Shown: piece by piece, positions 17,376 to 26,331 of the stretch
How positions within the stretch are numbered: position 1 is the stretch's first letter
How the letters are laid out: each line of letters opens with the position of its first letter
Source of the DNA: Ferdinandcohnia sp047246645
GTDB lineage: Bacteria; Bacillota; Bacilli; Bacillales; Bacillaceae_L
DNA length: 64,000 nucleotides
Assembly (NCBI RefSeq): GCF_047246645.1
Contig: NZ_JBFOKR010000011.1
Span: 109,639-173,638 of the forward strand
Reading direction: 5' to 3'
Position numbers and translations under genes: made by a program
The notes under the pieces: model-generated
What the model was told of the DNA's origin: nothing
The model's input: the letters and a program-made list of their open reading frames with translations, nothing else
The model's database searches: none

Positions 17376-17797
17376 TAATCATCCTCTCCGATCGTCTGGA
17401 TTATGGTCATTGCAATGCCGACACAAACTAAATACACACCTGTGTCAAAAAGAACTGCCGTAGCAAGACCAGTTTTACCTAATATCGGGATATCAAAATA
17501 TCCAAAAGTATGAGTCAGGAAAGGTACATCGAAAAAGAATGAACCAATCCCGGTTCCTACCGCAAATAACAAACCTAGCGCAGTAACCTTTTTAAAATCA
17601 AAAGGTAGTAAATTTCGTACTGTTTTTAAATCAAACGCCAACATTAATAACACAATTGCTGCAGCTGATATTAATCCTCCAATAAAACCTCCGCCAGGTG
17701 TGTAATGACCTGCAAAAAATAGATTGAGGGAATAAGCTAGAATGATAAAAACAATAATCTTTGTGGCAGTTTGTAAGATTAAGTCATTTGTCTTCAT
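17375..17797 (-). CDS. mrpB: Na+/H+ antiporter subunit MrpB
   Basis: 140 residues, MnhB domain, four membrane segments. GHYTPGGGFIGGLISAAAIV is the family signature, and FDTGVYLVCVGIAMTIIQTI closes the last helix. It overlaps the mrpA stop by 4 bp (translational coupling). MrpB as a separate small protein plus a full-length MrpA defines a group 1, seven-subunit Mrp complex. Confidence 0.95.
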   Translation of the reverse strand: MKTNDLILQTATKIIVFIILAYSLNLFFAGHYTPGGGFIGGLISAAAIVLLMLAFDLKTVRNLLPFDFKKVTALGLLFAVGTGIGSFFFDVPFLTHTFGYFDIPILGKTGLATAVLFDTGVYLVCVGIAMTIIQTIGEDD

Positions 17798-20199
17798 CCA
17801 TTTTTCCCCCTTGCCAAACGGAGTTTAATCATTGTAAAAATACCGAGGGACGCAATCCCTAGTACAGTAATTTCAAACAAGGTATCAAAGCCCCTGAAGT
17901 CTACTAATATAACGTTAACTATGTTTTTTCCACCAGCAAGCTTGTAACTATTTTCAACAAAATAGCTCGAAATAGAGTCTAATAGTCGGTTACTATTTGC
18001 TGAAAGTGCCAGAAGAGTAACGATTGTCCCGACTCCTAATGAGATGATCAAATTCGTTGCTCTGAAACGTAACGGCTTTTCTTTCTTTCTAAGTTCAGGA
18101 AGATGATAGAAACACAATAGAAATAGTGCGACAGAAACTGTTTCAATAACTAGCTGAGTTAATGCTAAATCTGGAGCACGGAATAAAACAAAGAACAACG
18201 AAACAGTATAGCCCACCGCTCCTAACGCGATGATCGAAGTTAATCTTGATTTTGCAAAGATAACGACAACTACCCCTGCAACAAGTACTAATGCAAGTAC
18301 TGCCTCGTAAATCCTAACCGGTGCAACGTGAGTTAGATGGAATGCAAATGCATTTTTTAGTATTAGTGAACTACCGAGTGCCAGTATGAAGAAGGCAAAT
18401 ATGATCACTAGGTAATCACGGACCACACCAGTCATATAAAAACGATTTAGTTTAAATGCAGTTCTCTCCATAGAGACAAGTCCATGGTCATATAAATTGT
18501 TTAATGTTAATCGCTTTGAAAAGACATTATAAATGTTGGACCATTTTGCGAGAGATAGGAATAACAGTGTTCCAACAATGACCACACCAATGGTCATAAA
18601 CAATTCGATATTAGGTCCATGCCAGTAATCAATATGAACATGATAGTTCCACCCATCTTCCAGTAAACTTGGAAGAATAGAGGCTACCGCTGGCTCAATT
18701 ACACTTGGTGCTAAAATATTAGCAAAGAAACCAAAGAGTATTACTAGTGAGGCTAAAATAATCGGAGGAATTAGCATTCCGATTGGCGCTTCATGTGGTT
18801 TCTTATCAAGCTTTTCAACCTGTGATTTTCCAGTAAAGGTTTTGAACACAAGAATCATACTATAAATAAACGTAAAGACACTTGCTATCCAAGCCAGAAC
18901 TGGGAAGAGTACTCCCAATGTCTGCATATTGAATATATCCAATGTTGTTGCATTTACCATTGCTGTAAAGAACATTTCTTTACTTAGGAATCCATTGAAT
19001 GGTGGTAAACCTGCCATTGAGAAAGAACCAATTACTGCTAAGGTAAAGGTGACAGGCATGACCGTCATTAAACCGCCTAGCTTACGAATATCTCTTGTAC
19101 CTGTCTCATGGTCAACAATACCGACTACCATAAATAAGCTGCCCTTAAAGGTTGCATGGTTAATTAAGTGGAAAATTGCAGCTACAGTTGCAGCCATATA
19201 GATATTGTCATTTAATTCTTCATAGTGAAGTGCTGCTGATCCAATTCCAAGCAAGGACATAATCATCCCAAGTTGACTAATCGTAGAGAAGGCTAATATT
19301 GCTTTTAAGTCTGTTTGTTTCACTGCACTGAATGATCCCCAGAATAACGTAATAATTCCAAAGGTGGAAACGATCCAGAACCATTCACTGGAACCTGCAA
19401 AAATAGGACTTAATCGCGCAACTAGGTAAATTCCTGCTTTTACCATAGTTGCTGAGTGAAGATATGCACTTACTGGTGTTGGAGCTTCCATTGCATCAGG
19501 TAACCAAATATGGAAGGGAAACTGAGCAGATTTTGTAAATGCCCCGAGTAAGATTAAAAGCATTGCTGGAATGAATAACTCATGTGTTGGTAAAATGTCG
19601 ACTTGTGCAATCATTTCCCTAACACTAAAGGTATCAGTCATAATCGAAAGTAAAATAAAGCCGGCAAGCATTGAAAGTCCACCAAAAACAGTGATGAGCA
19701 TGGACTTCTGAGCACCATATCTAGACTTTTCTCGATGATACCAATAACCGATCAATAAAAATGATGATAAGCTTGTTAATTCCCAAAATGTATACAGGAC
19801 GATTACATTATCAGAAAGTACAACGCCTAGCATTGCTCCCATAAAGCAAAGGAGATAAACATAAAAGTTATGTAAAGATTCTTTCTCCTTCGAAAGGTAA
19901 TAAATTGAGTAAAGGACAACTAGGGCTCCTATGCCGGTTATTAGTAAAGCAAACAAGAGACCTAATCCGTCAATATAGACTGTGAAATTGACACCAATTG
20001 ATGGCATCCAATTGGCTGTACTGATGAATGGATTGCCGCTCATTGTATCCTTTAAAAACTGAATGAGATATGTAAATAGAATGATTGGTAACACAAGGAC
20101 AAACCAGCCAGTATGTATCCCACGCAAATACTTCCGTAAAAAAGGAATTACTATAGCCATTAAAAAAGGAGACAAAATGGCCCAATGTATAAGTGACAA
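17794..20199 (-). CDS. mrpA: Na+/H+ antiporter subunit MrpA
   Basis: 801 residues, the largest Mrp subunit: NuoL-like N-terminal ~500 residues followed by a C-terminal part related to NuoJ and MrpB. Channel motifs WLPDAMEAPTPVSAYLHSAT, MVKAGIYLVARL and LINHATFKGSLFMVVGIVDH carry conserved charged residues. The start is TTG at 20197-20199 behind AGGGGG. First gene of mrpABCDEFG. The TATAAT on the minus strand about 45 bp upstream is a possible -10, but no good -35 is seen. Confidence 0.95.
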   Translation of the reverse strand: MSLIHWAILSPFLMAIVIPFLRKYLRGIHTGWFVLVLPIILFTYLIQFLKDTMSGNPFISTANWMPSIGVNFTVYIDGLGLLFALLITGIGALVVLYSIYYLSKEKESLHNFYVYLLCFMGAMLGVVLSDNVIVLYTFWELTSLSSFLLIGYWYHREKSRYGAQKSMLITVFGGLSMLAGFILLSIMTDTFSVREMIAQVDILPTHELFIPAMLLILLGAFTKSAQFPFHIWLPDAMEAPTPVSAYLHSATMVKAGIYLVARLSPIFAGSSEWFWIVSTFGIITLFWGSFSAVKQTDLKAILAFSTISQLGMIMSLLGIGSAALHYEELNDNIYMAATVAAIFHLINHATFKGSLFMVVGIVDHETGTRDIRKLGGLMTVMPVTFTLAVIGSFSMAGLPPFNGFLSKEMFFTAMVNATTLDIFNMQTLGVLFPVLAWIASVFTFIYSMILVFKTFTGKSQVEKLDKKPHEAPIGMLIPPIILASLVILFGFFANILAPSVIEPAVASILPSLLEDGWNYHVHIDYWHGPNIELFMTIGVVIVGTLLFLSLAKWSNIYNVFSKRLTLNNLYDHGLVSMERTAFKLNRFYMTGVVRDYLVIIFAFFILALGSSLILKNAFAFHLTHVAPVRIYEAVLALVLVAGVVVVIFAKSRLTSIIALGAVGYTVSLFFVLFRAPDLALTQLVIETVSVALFLLCFYHLPELRKKEKPLRFRATNLIISLGVGTIVTLLALSANSNRLLDSISSYFVENSYKLAGGKNIVNVILVDFRGFDTLFEITVLGIASLGIFTMIKLRLARGKNG

Positions 20200-20401
20200 A
20201 ACACTACCCCCTATTTCGATTTTCTATCTTATTAAAAATTATATAACAAAGAAAAAGAACTTGCATGCTTGCCACTTCATAGTGTCACCAAGTTTTCCTG
20301 AAGTTATTAAATAAGTAGAAATGCGTTAATTTTGGGCAAAAAAAATTTTTTTTGTATAAAACTTTAAGGGAAATAAAATGCTAGTAGCATGAGGTGATTT
20401 T

Positions 20402-20623
20402 GTGAATACAAAAAAAATAATTGTTGCTCTAGCTATTTTTACTTTTATGTTTATCGGGGTATGGTGGTTAAATGAACAAACCAAAAGAGAATATATAGGT
20501 GAAAAGCCTAGACATGAAGATAAACCATATCAAATTCAAACAATTGACACGAAGGAAACGGAAGAAGTAATTGTATTTCCAAAGTTCAAACCACGTGAAT
20601 ATATTAGGATTGATGGTAGATAA
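20402..20623 (+). CDS. Small single-pass membrane protein
   Basis: 73 residues: one N-terminal membrane segment (IIVALAIFTFMFIGVWWLNE), then a charged extracellular or cytoplasmic tail. The start is GTG at 20402 with GAGGTG upstream. It is transcribed divergently from mrpA across a 200-bp region. No family is recognised. A Na+ or pH-related role is only suggested by position. Confidence 0.55.
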   Translation: MNTKKIIVALAIFTFMFIGVWWLNEQTKREYIGEKPRHEDKPYQIQTIDTKETEEVIVFPKFKPREYIRIDGR

Positions 20624-20688
20624 TTTAAAAGATTTCCTTTGCAGAGTTGTACTAGACATATGGAAGGAAGTTTTTAAAATCATTTTCA

Positions 20689-20722
20689 AAAAAAATAGGA
20701 TGAGAAAATATCCTCATCCTAA
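20689..20722 (-). terminator. Terminator of the minus-strand gene at 20719
   Basis: Minus strand AGGATGAG / CTCATCCT with loop GATATTTT, then ATTTTTTTT. Confidence 0.8.
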
Positions 20723-21279
20723 TACACGCTATTGTTTCGTACCATTGGAGCGGGTATTGATTTGTTATGAAATATCATAATTAAAATTGGTACAACAATT
20801 ACTGCAAGTAAGAGTAAAAATGTTGCTAAAAAGATTGAACTAAGTGTCATGCCGCCACCACCAGCATCTTCCATAAAGGAATTATATAATTCTTGTATTT
20901 CTTTGTCTTCAGGGACATTTGAAAGTAAAATAAATTCCTGATTATCTACATCAAAGATGAAAAAGTCATGTTTTTTCATGTGAAAAATGCTATCTCTTTT
21001 TAATTTGTATTCCACTGCACCAGCAAAAACATTTGCAGTGTATGTTTCAATTTCTTCTTCATTTTCCTCAGTATTTGGATCATCTGTTGATAGTACTTTT
21101 ACAATTTCTGTTTCCTTTGAAACAGAATCAACTACGTTTACTGAACCCTTATCATAATAATTAACTTCTTTCAGTTTTTCGTTTACAGACTTAGTAAAGT
21201 CCGTATTTGCACTCACATAAAATGGGTTGAGCAGCAGTAGACCAAGAACCAACATTAAAAATACAAAACCTTTTTTCAT
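20719..21279 (-). CDS. Exported membrane-anchored protein of unknown function
   Basis: 186 residues. Signal peptide MKKGFVFLMLVLGLLLLNPF with likely cleavage after VSA; an acidic extracytoplasmic region of about 110 residues (DDPNTEENEEEIETYTANVF, AGAVEYKLKRDSIF); then a GGGG linker and a C-terminal membrane helix (SIFLATFLLLLAVIVVPILI). The layout resembles surface-exposed TPM-like anchored proteins but the TPM signature is not clear. Monocistronic with its own terminator. Confidence 0.6.
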   Translation of the reverse strand: MKKGFVFLMLVLGLLLLNPFYVSANTDFTKSVNEKLKEVNYYDKGSVNVVDSVSKETEIVKVLSTDDPNTEENEEEIETYTANVFAGAVEYKLKRDSIFHMKKHDFFIFDVDNQEFILLSNVPEDKEIQELYNSFMEDAGGGGMTLSSIFLATFLLLLAVIVVPILIMIFHNKSIPAPMVRNNSVY

Positions 21280-21423
21280 AAAACCCCTCTTTCTAATAGA
21301 TAAGTTAGCTTATAATCTATGTGTATTTAGAAAAAAGAGAATTACGACAAAAAAATAACAAATATTATTCATAGAATATGGTAAAATACGTTAGGATTAC
21401 GAAATGATTAATGAGGTTTATAT

Positions 21424-21981
21424 ATGAAAAATACGTATTTCACAAGTTATTTTCCACTTATTTCTATTATCTTATTTAGTATTTCCTTTGCTATATTTAC
21501 TGAAATAAATATATTAGAGCTTTTAAAACAAATTGGAATTTATAGAGGTATGCAGGAATTCTTGTCACCAACAGGTATTAATCTGGCAATCTTTTTTATC
21601 TTTTTTCTAGTGTATTTTATGATGTTTGCAGCACTGAAATTAATTGCTGACACACTTTTAGAGTTGTCACTTTTGTTTTTTACAAAAGATAGTGAAGGAA
21701 AAAACTTGGCGAAGATAAAATCAGGTTCCTTCTTTTACTTACTCGGAGGGGTAATTTCTCTCTTAATTGTTCAATCTCTTTATGGATTAATCCTCCTGTT
21801 TTTTGTAGCAACACTTTGTTACTTTATTTACTTTGTTTACAAGATATATCCTTCTATGACACTAAGCGGGTTAATTGGAGTAGTATTTTTTCAAACGATT
21901 TCATGGTTTACCTTTTTTACTTCGGTTATTTACATTTGCATCAAACTTTATAACAGTGTTATTGCCAGCCTGCCAATATAA
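21424..21981 (+). CDS. yufK: YufK-like membrane protein (DUF5366 type)
   Basis: 185 residues with about five hydrophobic helices and few charged residues; start MKNTYFTSYFPLISIILFSI. Length, opening residues and position beside pbpD agree with B. subtilis YufK as I recall it; function unknown. It converges with pbpD over a shared terminator. yuxK, which I recall between yufK and pbpD, is absent. Confidence 0.6.
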   Translation: MKNTYFTSYFPLISIILFSISFAIFTEINILELLKQIGIYRGMQEFLSPTGINLAIFFIFFLVYFMMFAALKLIADTLLELSLLFFTKDSEGKNLAKIKSGSFFYLLGGVISLLIVQSLYGLILLFFVATLCYFIYFVYKIYPSMTLSGLIGVVFFQTISWFTFFTSVIYICIKLYNSVIASLPI

Positions 21982-21982
21982 T

Positions 21983-22010
21983 AAAGCAAGCCATTTTATT
22001 GGCTTGCTTT
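21983..22010. terminator. Bidirectional terminator yufK/pbpD
   Basis: AAAGCAAGCC (21983-21992) / GGCTTGCTTT (22001-22010). It includes the pbpD stop codon. Confidence 0.8.
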
Positions 22011-23873
22011 CATTATTTCTTTCCAAATCTGAATTTGTGGTCTTCTTTTTTCTACTGTTCGAACACTTTTTGATTCATCATTTCCAACCCACACACCTGC
22101 AGTGTATGTTTCAGTCATTCCAATAAACCATAAATCCTTTACTTGATTTGTGGTTCCGGTTTTTCCACCGATATAGTCAGTAGGGAAATAAGCGTCTTTG
22201 CCGGTACCATTTTTAACTACCGAAGAAAGCAGTGACCTCATTGTATTATTAGTCGATTCACTCCAAACTAACGTAGATTTTTTCTCCCATTCATATAACG
22301 TATTACCTTGTAAATCAGCTACACGAATAATTCCTCGGGCACGAATGAACTCACCTTGATTTGAAAATGTTGTATAAGCATTTGTCAATTCTAGCGGAGA
22401 CATACCATATGCAAAACCACCTATGGCAGCAGGAAGTGACTTATCGCTTTCTACAACTTTATCAAACTCGAACTTTTCAAGGTAAGAAAATGCAGTACCA
22501 ATTCCCATCTTTTCCATCAATCGGATTGCAGGAGTATTATAGGAATACGTAAGTGCGGTTTGTAAGCTAACATTACCGTACTGTCCACCTCCGTAATTTT
22601 TAGGGCAATAACCGTTTTTACAATAGTTATTAGCATTTATTTGTTCATAGACCGAAGTTCCAGTGTGATCAAAATAAGGTCCATATACTAGTAAGGGTTT
22701 TATTGCAGAACCTGGTTGTCTATAAGCCTGAAAACCACGATGAAATGAGTATTTCTCATAATCTTTTCCGCCAATTATAGCAACAAGTTGGTTTGAAGTA
22801 TGGTCAATGACAACCACAGAGCCCTGTACATCTGAATATGGTAAGTGATTATATAATGCGTTTGACGCAGTCTCTTGTATAGTTGGATGTAGAGCTGTTT
22901 CAATCATTATTCCAGACTGTAGGACTTCTTTTACCTTTTTATCTAATTCATTTTGTATCTTTTTTCTATCTTCTAATGTTGTTGTATTAGCTATTTGTTC
23001 GCTATAACCCTCTGATTCTCCTATTATATCTGTTAATTCTTCTAGTATATAGGTTGTATAATCAGGGTACATGTCAAGCTTTTGTGACATGTTAAGAGTG
23101 ATTTGCTCGTTCATAGCAGTGTTATACTCATCAGTTGTAATTTTTTTTACGTCCAGCATGTTTTTTAAAATGCGTTCCTGACGCTTTTTAGTATTTTCGT
23201 AGTTTGTTACTGGATTATAGACTGATGGATTATTAGGAATTGCACATAAGAACGCTATTTCACCTAGGGTAGCTTCCTTTATAGATTGATTAAAATAAGT
23301 TTGCGATGCAGTTTCAATTCCATATGCTCCATTTTGAAAATAAACTGTATTTATGTATAGAGCTAAAATTTCATCTTTACTAAGCTTTCTTTCAAGCTGG
23401 TAGGAATACATTAATTCACTTAATTTACGATTGTATGTTTTTTCGTTTGTTAAAAATAAATTTCTGGCAAGTTGCTGAGTAAGGGTACTACCTCCCTGTT
23501 CAATTGAATCACTTTGAAGGTTTATGAGTGCTGCTCTTCCAATCCCAGTAATATCAAAACCAATATGATCATAAAAATGCTGGTCTTCCACTGTAATGAA
23601 GATATCCTTTACTATTTGCGGAATTGCATTACTAGCTAACACTTTTCTATTTTCATTATGATGCATTTCGGAAATGATATTGCCCTGATAATCTGTTATA
23701 AAACTTGTTTGTTTTAAACTAATCTTCTCAAGTGGAATTTTTTTATCTAACAATGTAGGTAAGCTTTCTGCTTTTTTCCATTCACTATTGGTTTGAAATA
23801 AAGCAAAAATAAATAAGATGAAAACTCCAAAAATAATTGTATAACCCGTTGCTGCTCTCATAAAAACACTCAT
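21996..23873 (-). CDS. pbpD: Class A penicillin-binding protein (PbpD/PBP4)
   Basis: About 625 residues. N-terminal membrane anchor (TGYTIIFGVFILFIFALF), GT51 glycosyltransferase with EDQHFYDHIGFD and QGGSTLTQQLARNLFL, then a transpeptidase with the SxxK motif QPGSAIKPLL, the SxN motif SYNTP and KTGTT. It polymerises and cross-links peptidoglycan outside the membrane. The frame is open to 23951, but a TATAAT lies inside that extension (minus strand, ~23900), so the ATG at 23871-23873 or 23859-23861 is the likely start. Next to yuxJ, as in B. subtilis. Confidence 0.92.
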   Translation of the reverse strand: MSVFMRAATGYTIIFGVFILFIFALFQTNSEWKKAESLPTLLDKKIPLEKISLKQTSFITDYQGNIISEMHHNENRKVLASNAIPQIVKDIFITVEDQHFYDHIGFDITGIGRAALINLQSDSIEQGGSTLTQQLARNLFLTNEKTYNRKLSELMYSYQLERKLSKDEILALYINTVYFQNGAYGIETASQTYFNQSIKEATLGEIAFLCAIPNNPSVYNPVTNYENTKKRQERILKNMLDVKKITTDEYNTAMNEQITLNMSQKLDMYPDYTTYILEELTDIIGESEGYSEQIANTTTLEDRKKIQNELDKKVKEVLQSGIMIETALHPTIQETASNALYNHLPYSDVQGSVVVIDHTSNQLVAIIGGKDYEKYSFHRGFQAYRQPGSAIKPLLVYGPYFDHTGTSVYEQINANNYCKNGYCPKNYGGGQYGNVSLQTALTYSYNTPAIRLMEKMGIGTAFSYLEKFEFDKVVESDKSLPAAIGGFAYGMSPLELTNAYTTFSNQGEFIRARGIIRVADLQGNTLYEWEKKSTLVWSESTNNTMRSLLSSVVKNGTGKDAYFPTDYIGGKTGTTNQVKDLWFIGMTETYTAGVWVGNDESKSVRTVEKRRPQIQIWKEIMKASQ

Positions 23874-23925
23874 CTCTATAAAAATCTCTTGTTTCATTAT
23901 AATCGAATCTAGTCTAAAGTGGACA

Positions 23926-23957
23926 AATAAAAAAACAGATGGAATAGCCATCTGTTT
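23926..23957 (-). terminator. yuxJ terminator
   Basis: Minus strand AAACAGATGG / CCATCTGTTT with a short loop, then a run of T. It separates yuxJ from the downstream pbpD promoter. Confidence 0.85.
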
Positions 23958-24068
23958 GTGGTGAAAGTAAACTTCCGTATTACAACAATAAGAAGAAAAT
24001 GATGTTGAGTATTACATTTTCAAATGTTGGATGAGCTATTGTAAAGTATAAACCCTCCCCGAGTTACT

Positions 24069-25289
24069 TTACGCTGCACGTTGTTCAGATTTCTCAGTGA
24101 AGCGGACGATACTTAACCAGAGAACTCCTGCTCCTAGTAAAAAGAGAGCACTTGTTACAAAGAAAACAGATGAGATTCCAAAAAAGCCACTTAAGATTCC
24201 ACCTGTTACAGGTCCTACAACATTACCTAAGAACCGGAAGCTAACATTGTATCCCTGAACCTCACCTTGCATAGAAAGGGGAGCGACTTGACGTATATAA
24301 GCTGTCATGCAGGGAATCAAGCCACCGACTGCCATTCCGAATAAAAACCGAACTAATACTAGCTGCCATAGTTCTGTTACCAAGGCTTGAGGAATAAATA
24401 AAATTGACGCAGCAATCATTAGTACAGTAAGAATTTTTTCGTGGCCGATTCGATCCCCGAATTTCCCCCATTGTCTAGTGAACAGTAGATTTCCGAATCC
24501 GGTAGCAGAAAACGCCATGCCAGCTAAAAATACAATGTTCGTACTGTCACTTAATTGCGTTACATATAGTGCAAGTAAAGGCTGAACACTAAAGTTCGCT
24601 GCTTGAATCAAGAAAGAAATAAACATTACTGTTAGTAAAACTGGATTTTTGAAGATATGGATTAACACTTCTTTGCGGCTATATTTTTTCTTTGTGGAGT
24701 TTTGTTCATTTGGTTTAACTTCTTTAATTCCGACTGCTACTAAAAGCACTGAGAGTAATATTACGACCGCAGTTAGAACAAAAGTATATTGAAATCCAAC
24801 TGCATCAGCCAATATGCCTCCTAGTAGTGGGCCGAATAAACTTCCTGAAACATTTCCCATTTGAAGAGTTCCTAAGGTCTTACCTGCAATTTCTTTAGGT
24901 GTTTGTGATGATATGAGGGCAAGAGATGTAGGAATAAAACCAGTTACTGCCCCCATAAAGAGGCGAAGGAAAAATAATTGCTCAACAGACGTAACATATC
25001 CCATTAAAAAAATACTTACGGCAATCCCTGTACCTGTAATTAATAATATCTTTTTATAACCATTTCTATCTCCGAAACGTCCCCAAAGTGGAGAAATAAA
25101 AAAAGCTGTAACAAACGCTGCTGCAAAGACTAATCCTGCCCACCGTTGTACATAACTCTCAGAAAAATCTCCAAACGTTTCAATATACAGGGATAAGAAA
25201 GGCATAATCATAGTTGCGCTGGCTGCTACAAAAAAATTAGCAAACCACATAATCGTAAGATTCCGCTTAGCTGTATTAATGGTAAACAC
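24069..25289 (-). CDS. yuxJ: MFS drug-efflux-type transporter YuxJ
   Basis: 406 residues, 12 hydrophobic segments, major facilitator superfamily DHA1-type. Loop 2-3 motif SPLWGRFGDRNGYKKILL and the equivalent FTRQWGKFGDRIGHEKIL in the second half; LFMGAVTGFIPTSLALIS contains the antiporter-like glycine-rich helix. The name rests on the yuxJ-pbpD and yuxJ-kapD neighbourhood shared with B. subtilis. Substrate unknown. Confidence 0.85.
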   Translation of the reverse strand: MFTINTAKRNLTIMWFANFFVAASATMIMPFLSLYIETFGDFSESYVQRWAGLVFAAAFVTAFFISPLWGRFGDRNGYKKILLITGTGIAVSIFLMGYVTSVEQLFFLRLFMGAVTGFIPTSLALISSQTPKEIAGKTLGTLQMGNVSGSLFGPLLGGILADAVGFQYTFVLTAVVILLSVLLVAVGIKEVKPNEQNSTKKKYSRKEVLIHIFKNPVLLTVMFISFLIQAANFSVQPLLALYVTQLSDSTNIVFLAGMAFSATGFGNLLFTRQWGKFGDRIGHEKILTVLMIAASILFIPQALVTELWQLVLVRFLFGMAVGGLIPCMTAYIRQVAPLSMQGEVQGYNVSFRFLGNVVGPVTGGILSGFFGISSVFFVTSALFLLGAGVLWLSIVRFTEKSEQRAA

Positions 25290-25476
25290 CTTCTTAACTC
25301 GAATATTTCGTTTTCCTAAATATTATAGAATATAATGCCAATTTAATCAATCTTACCTCTTTAATAATACTCATTAAGTAGTAGCTGCATTGTAGGTAAA
25401 AACCTATTCACATTAATAATGAAGGACACTCTTAAAGTGTTTTAAGAACTTATACTGGATTAAGTTAAAGTAATAT

Positions 25477-25530
25477 AATATATTTATAAATATATTCTGA
25501 AAAATAACAAAAACCGTGATATAATATAGC
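25477..25530 (+). promoter_or_regulatory. kapD upstream palindrome and -10 box
   Basis: A perfect 20-bp AT palindrome, AATATATTTATAAATATATT, at 25477-25496; TATAAT lies about 25 bp further on in GTGATATAATATAG. The palindrome could be an operator or just AT-rich DNA. Confidence 0.4.
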
Positions 25531-25581
25531 AAACGAGTTCGTCTATTTTGAATAGTATAAAGGAAAAAGGAGGTAAAGGGA

Positions 25582-26205
25582 GTGGATGAAAAACATCAAT
25601 ACTTGTTTATAGACTTTGAATTTACTATGCCTGAGGGAAAATATAACCCACACGGCTTTTACCCCGAAATTATCGAAGTTGGTCTTGTATCTGTTGTTAA
25701 TCAAAAGATAACTGATCAATATTCATCATTCGTTAAGCCAACGAAATTTCCTACTTTAACAGAAAGATGTAAATCTTTTCTAAATATATCCCAAGAGCAA
25801 GTAAATGGTGGCATTTCATTTTATGACTTAGTGAGGAAGCTATCGAAGTATGAAGGTTTGTCCCCTAGTACAATTGTTACATGGGGAAATATGGATATGA
25901 AGGTACTCAGACATAACTGTCAAAGTGTAGGCCTTCCATTTCCCTTTAAAGGAAAACAAAGAGATTTGTCAATGGAATACAAACGTTTCTTTGGTGACCA
26001 AAATCAAACTGGTCTCTGGAAAGCGGTTCAAGAATATGGGAAAGAAGGAACCGGTAAACATCATTGTGCACTGGATGATGCCCTGACAACCTTTAATATT
26101 TTTAAACTCGTGGAGAATGACAAGCGTTATTTAGCAAAACCAGAACCAACAACTATTGGTGACAGAGTCGACTTTTCAAAAGTATTAAATAAATTCGCCT
26201 TATAA
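25582..26205 (+). CDS. kapD: DEDDh exonuclease-like KapD
   Basis: 207 residues with the DnaQ/DEDDh 3'-5' exonuclease fold: ExoI YLFIDFEFTMPEG, ExoII around VTWGNMDMKVLRHNC, ExoIII KHHCALDDALTTFNIF (His and Asp). In B. subtilis KapD dampens the KinA pathway to sporulation when overexpressed; how the nuclease fold does this is not established. GTG start at 25582 behind AAAGGAGGT. It diverges from yuxJ, as recalled for B. subtilis. Confidence 0.88.
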   Translation: MDEKHQYLFIDFEFTMPEGKYNPHGFYPEIIEVGLVSVVNQKITDQYSSFVKPTKFPTLTERCKSFLNISQEQVNGGISFYDLVRKLSKYEGLSPSTIVTWGNMDMKVLRHNCQSVGLPFPFKGKQRDLSMEYKRFFGDQNQTGLWKAVQEYGKEGTGKHHCALDDALTTFNIFKLVENDKRYLAKPEPTTIGDRVDFSKVLNKFAL

Positions 26206-26240
26206 AAAACCAATTCACTTTTACGTGTGAATTGGTTTTT
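26204..26240 (+). terminator. kapD terminator
   Basis: AACCAATTCAC / GTGAATTGGTT followed by TTT. Confidence 0.85.
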
Positions 26241-26331
26241 ATATTGTAAACTAATAGTAAACATTTTACAATTCATTTCAACAATAATCGCATCTCGTTA
26301 GGATATCCTAAACGATAGGAGGGATGCAATT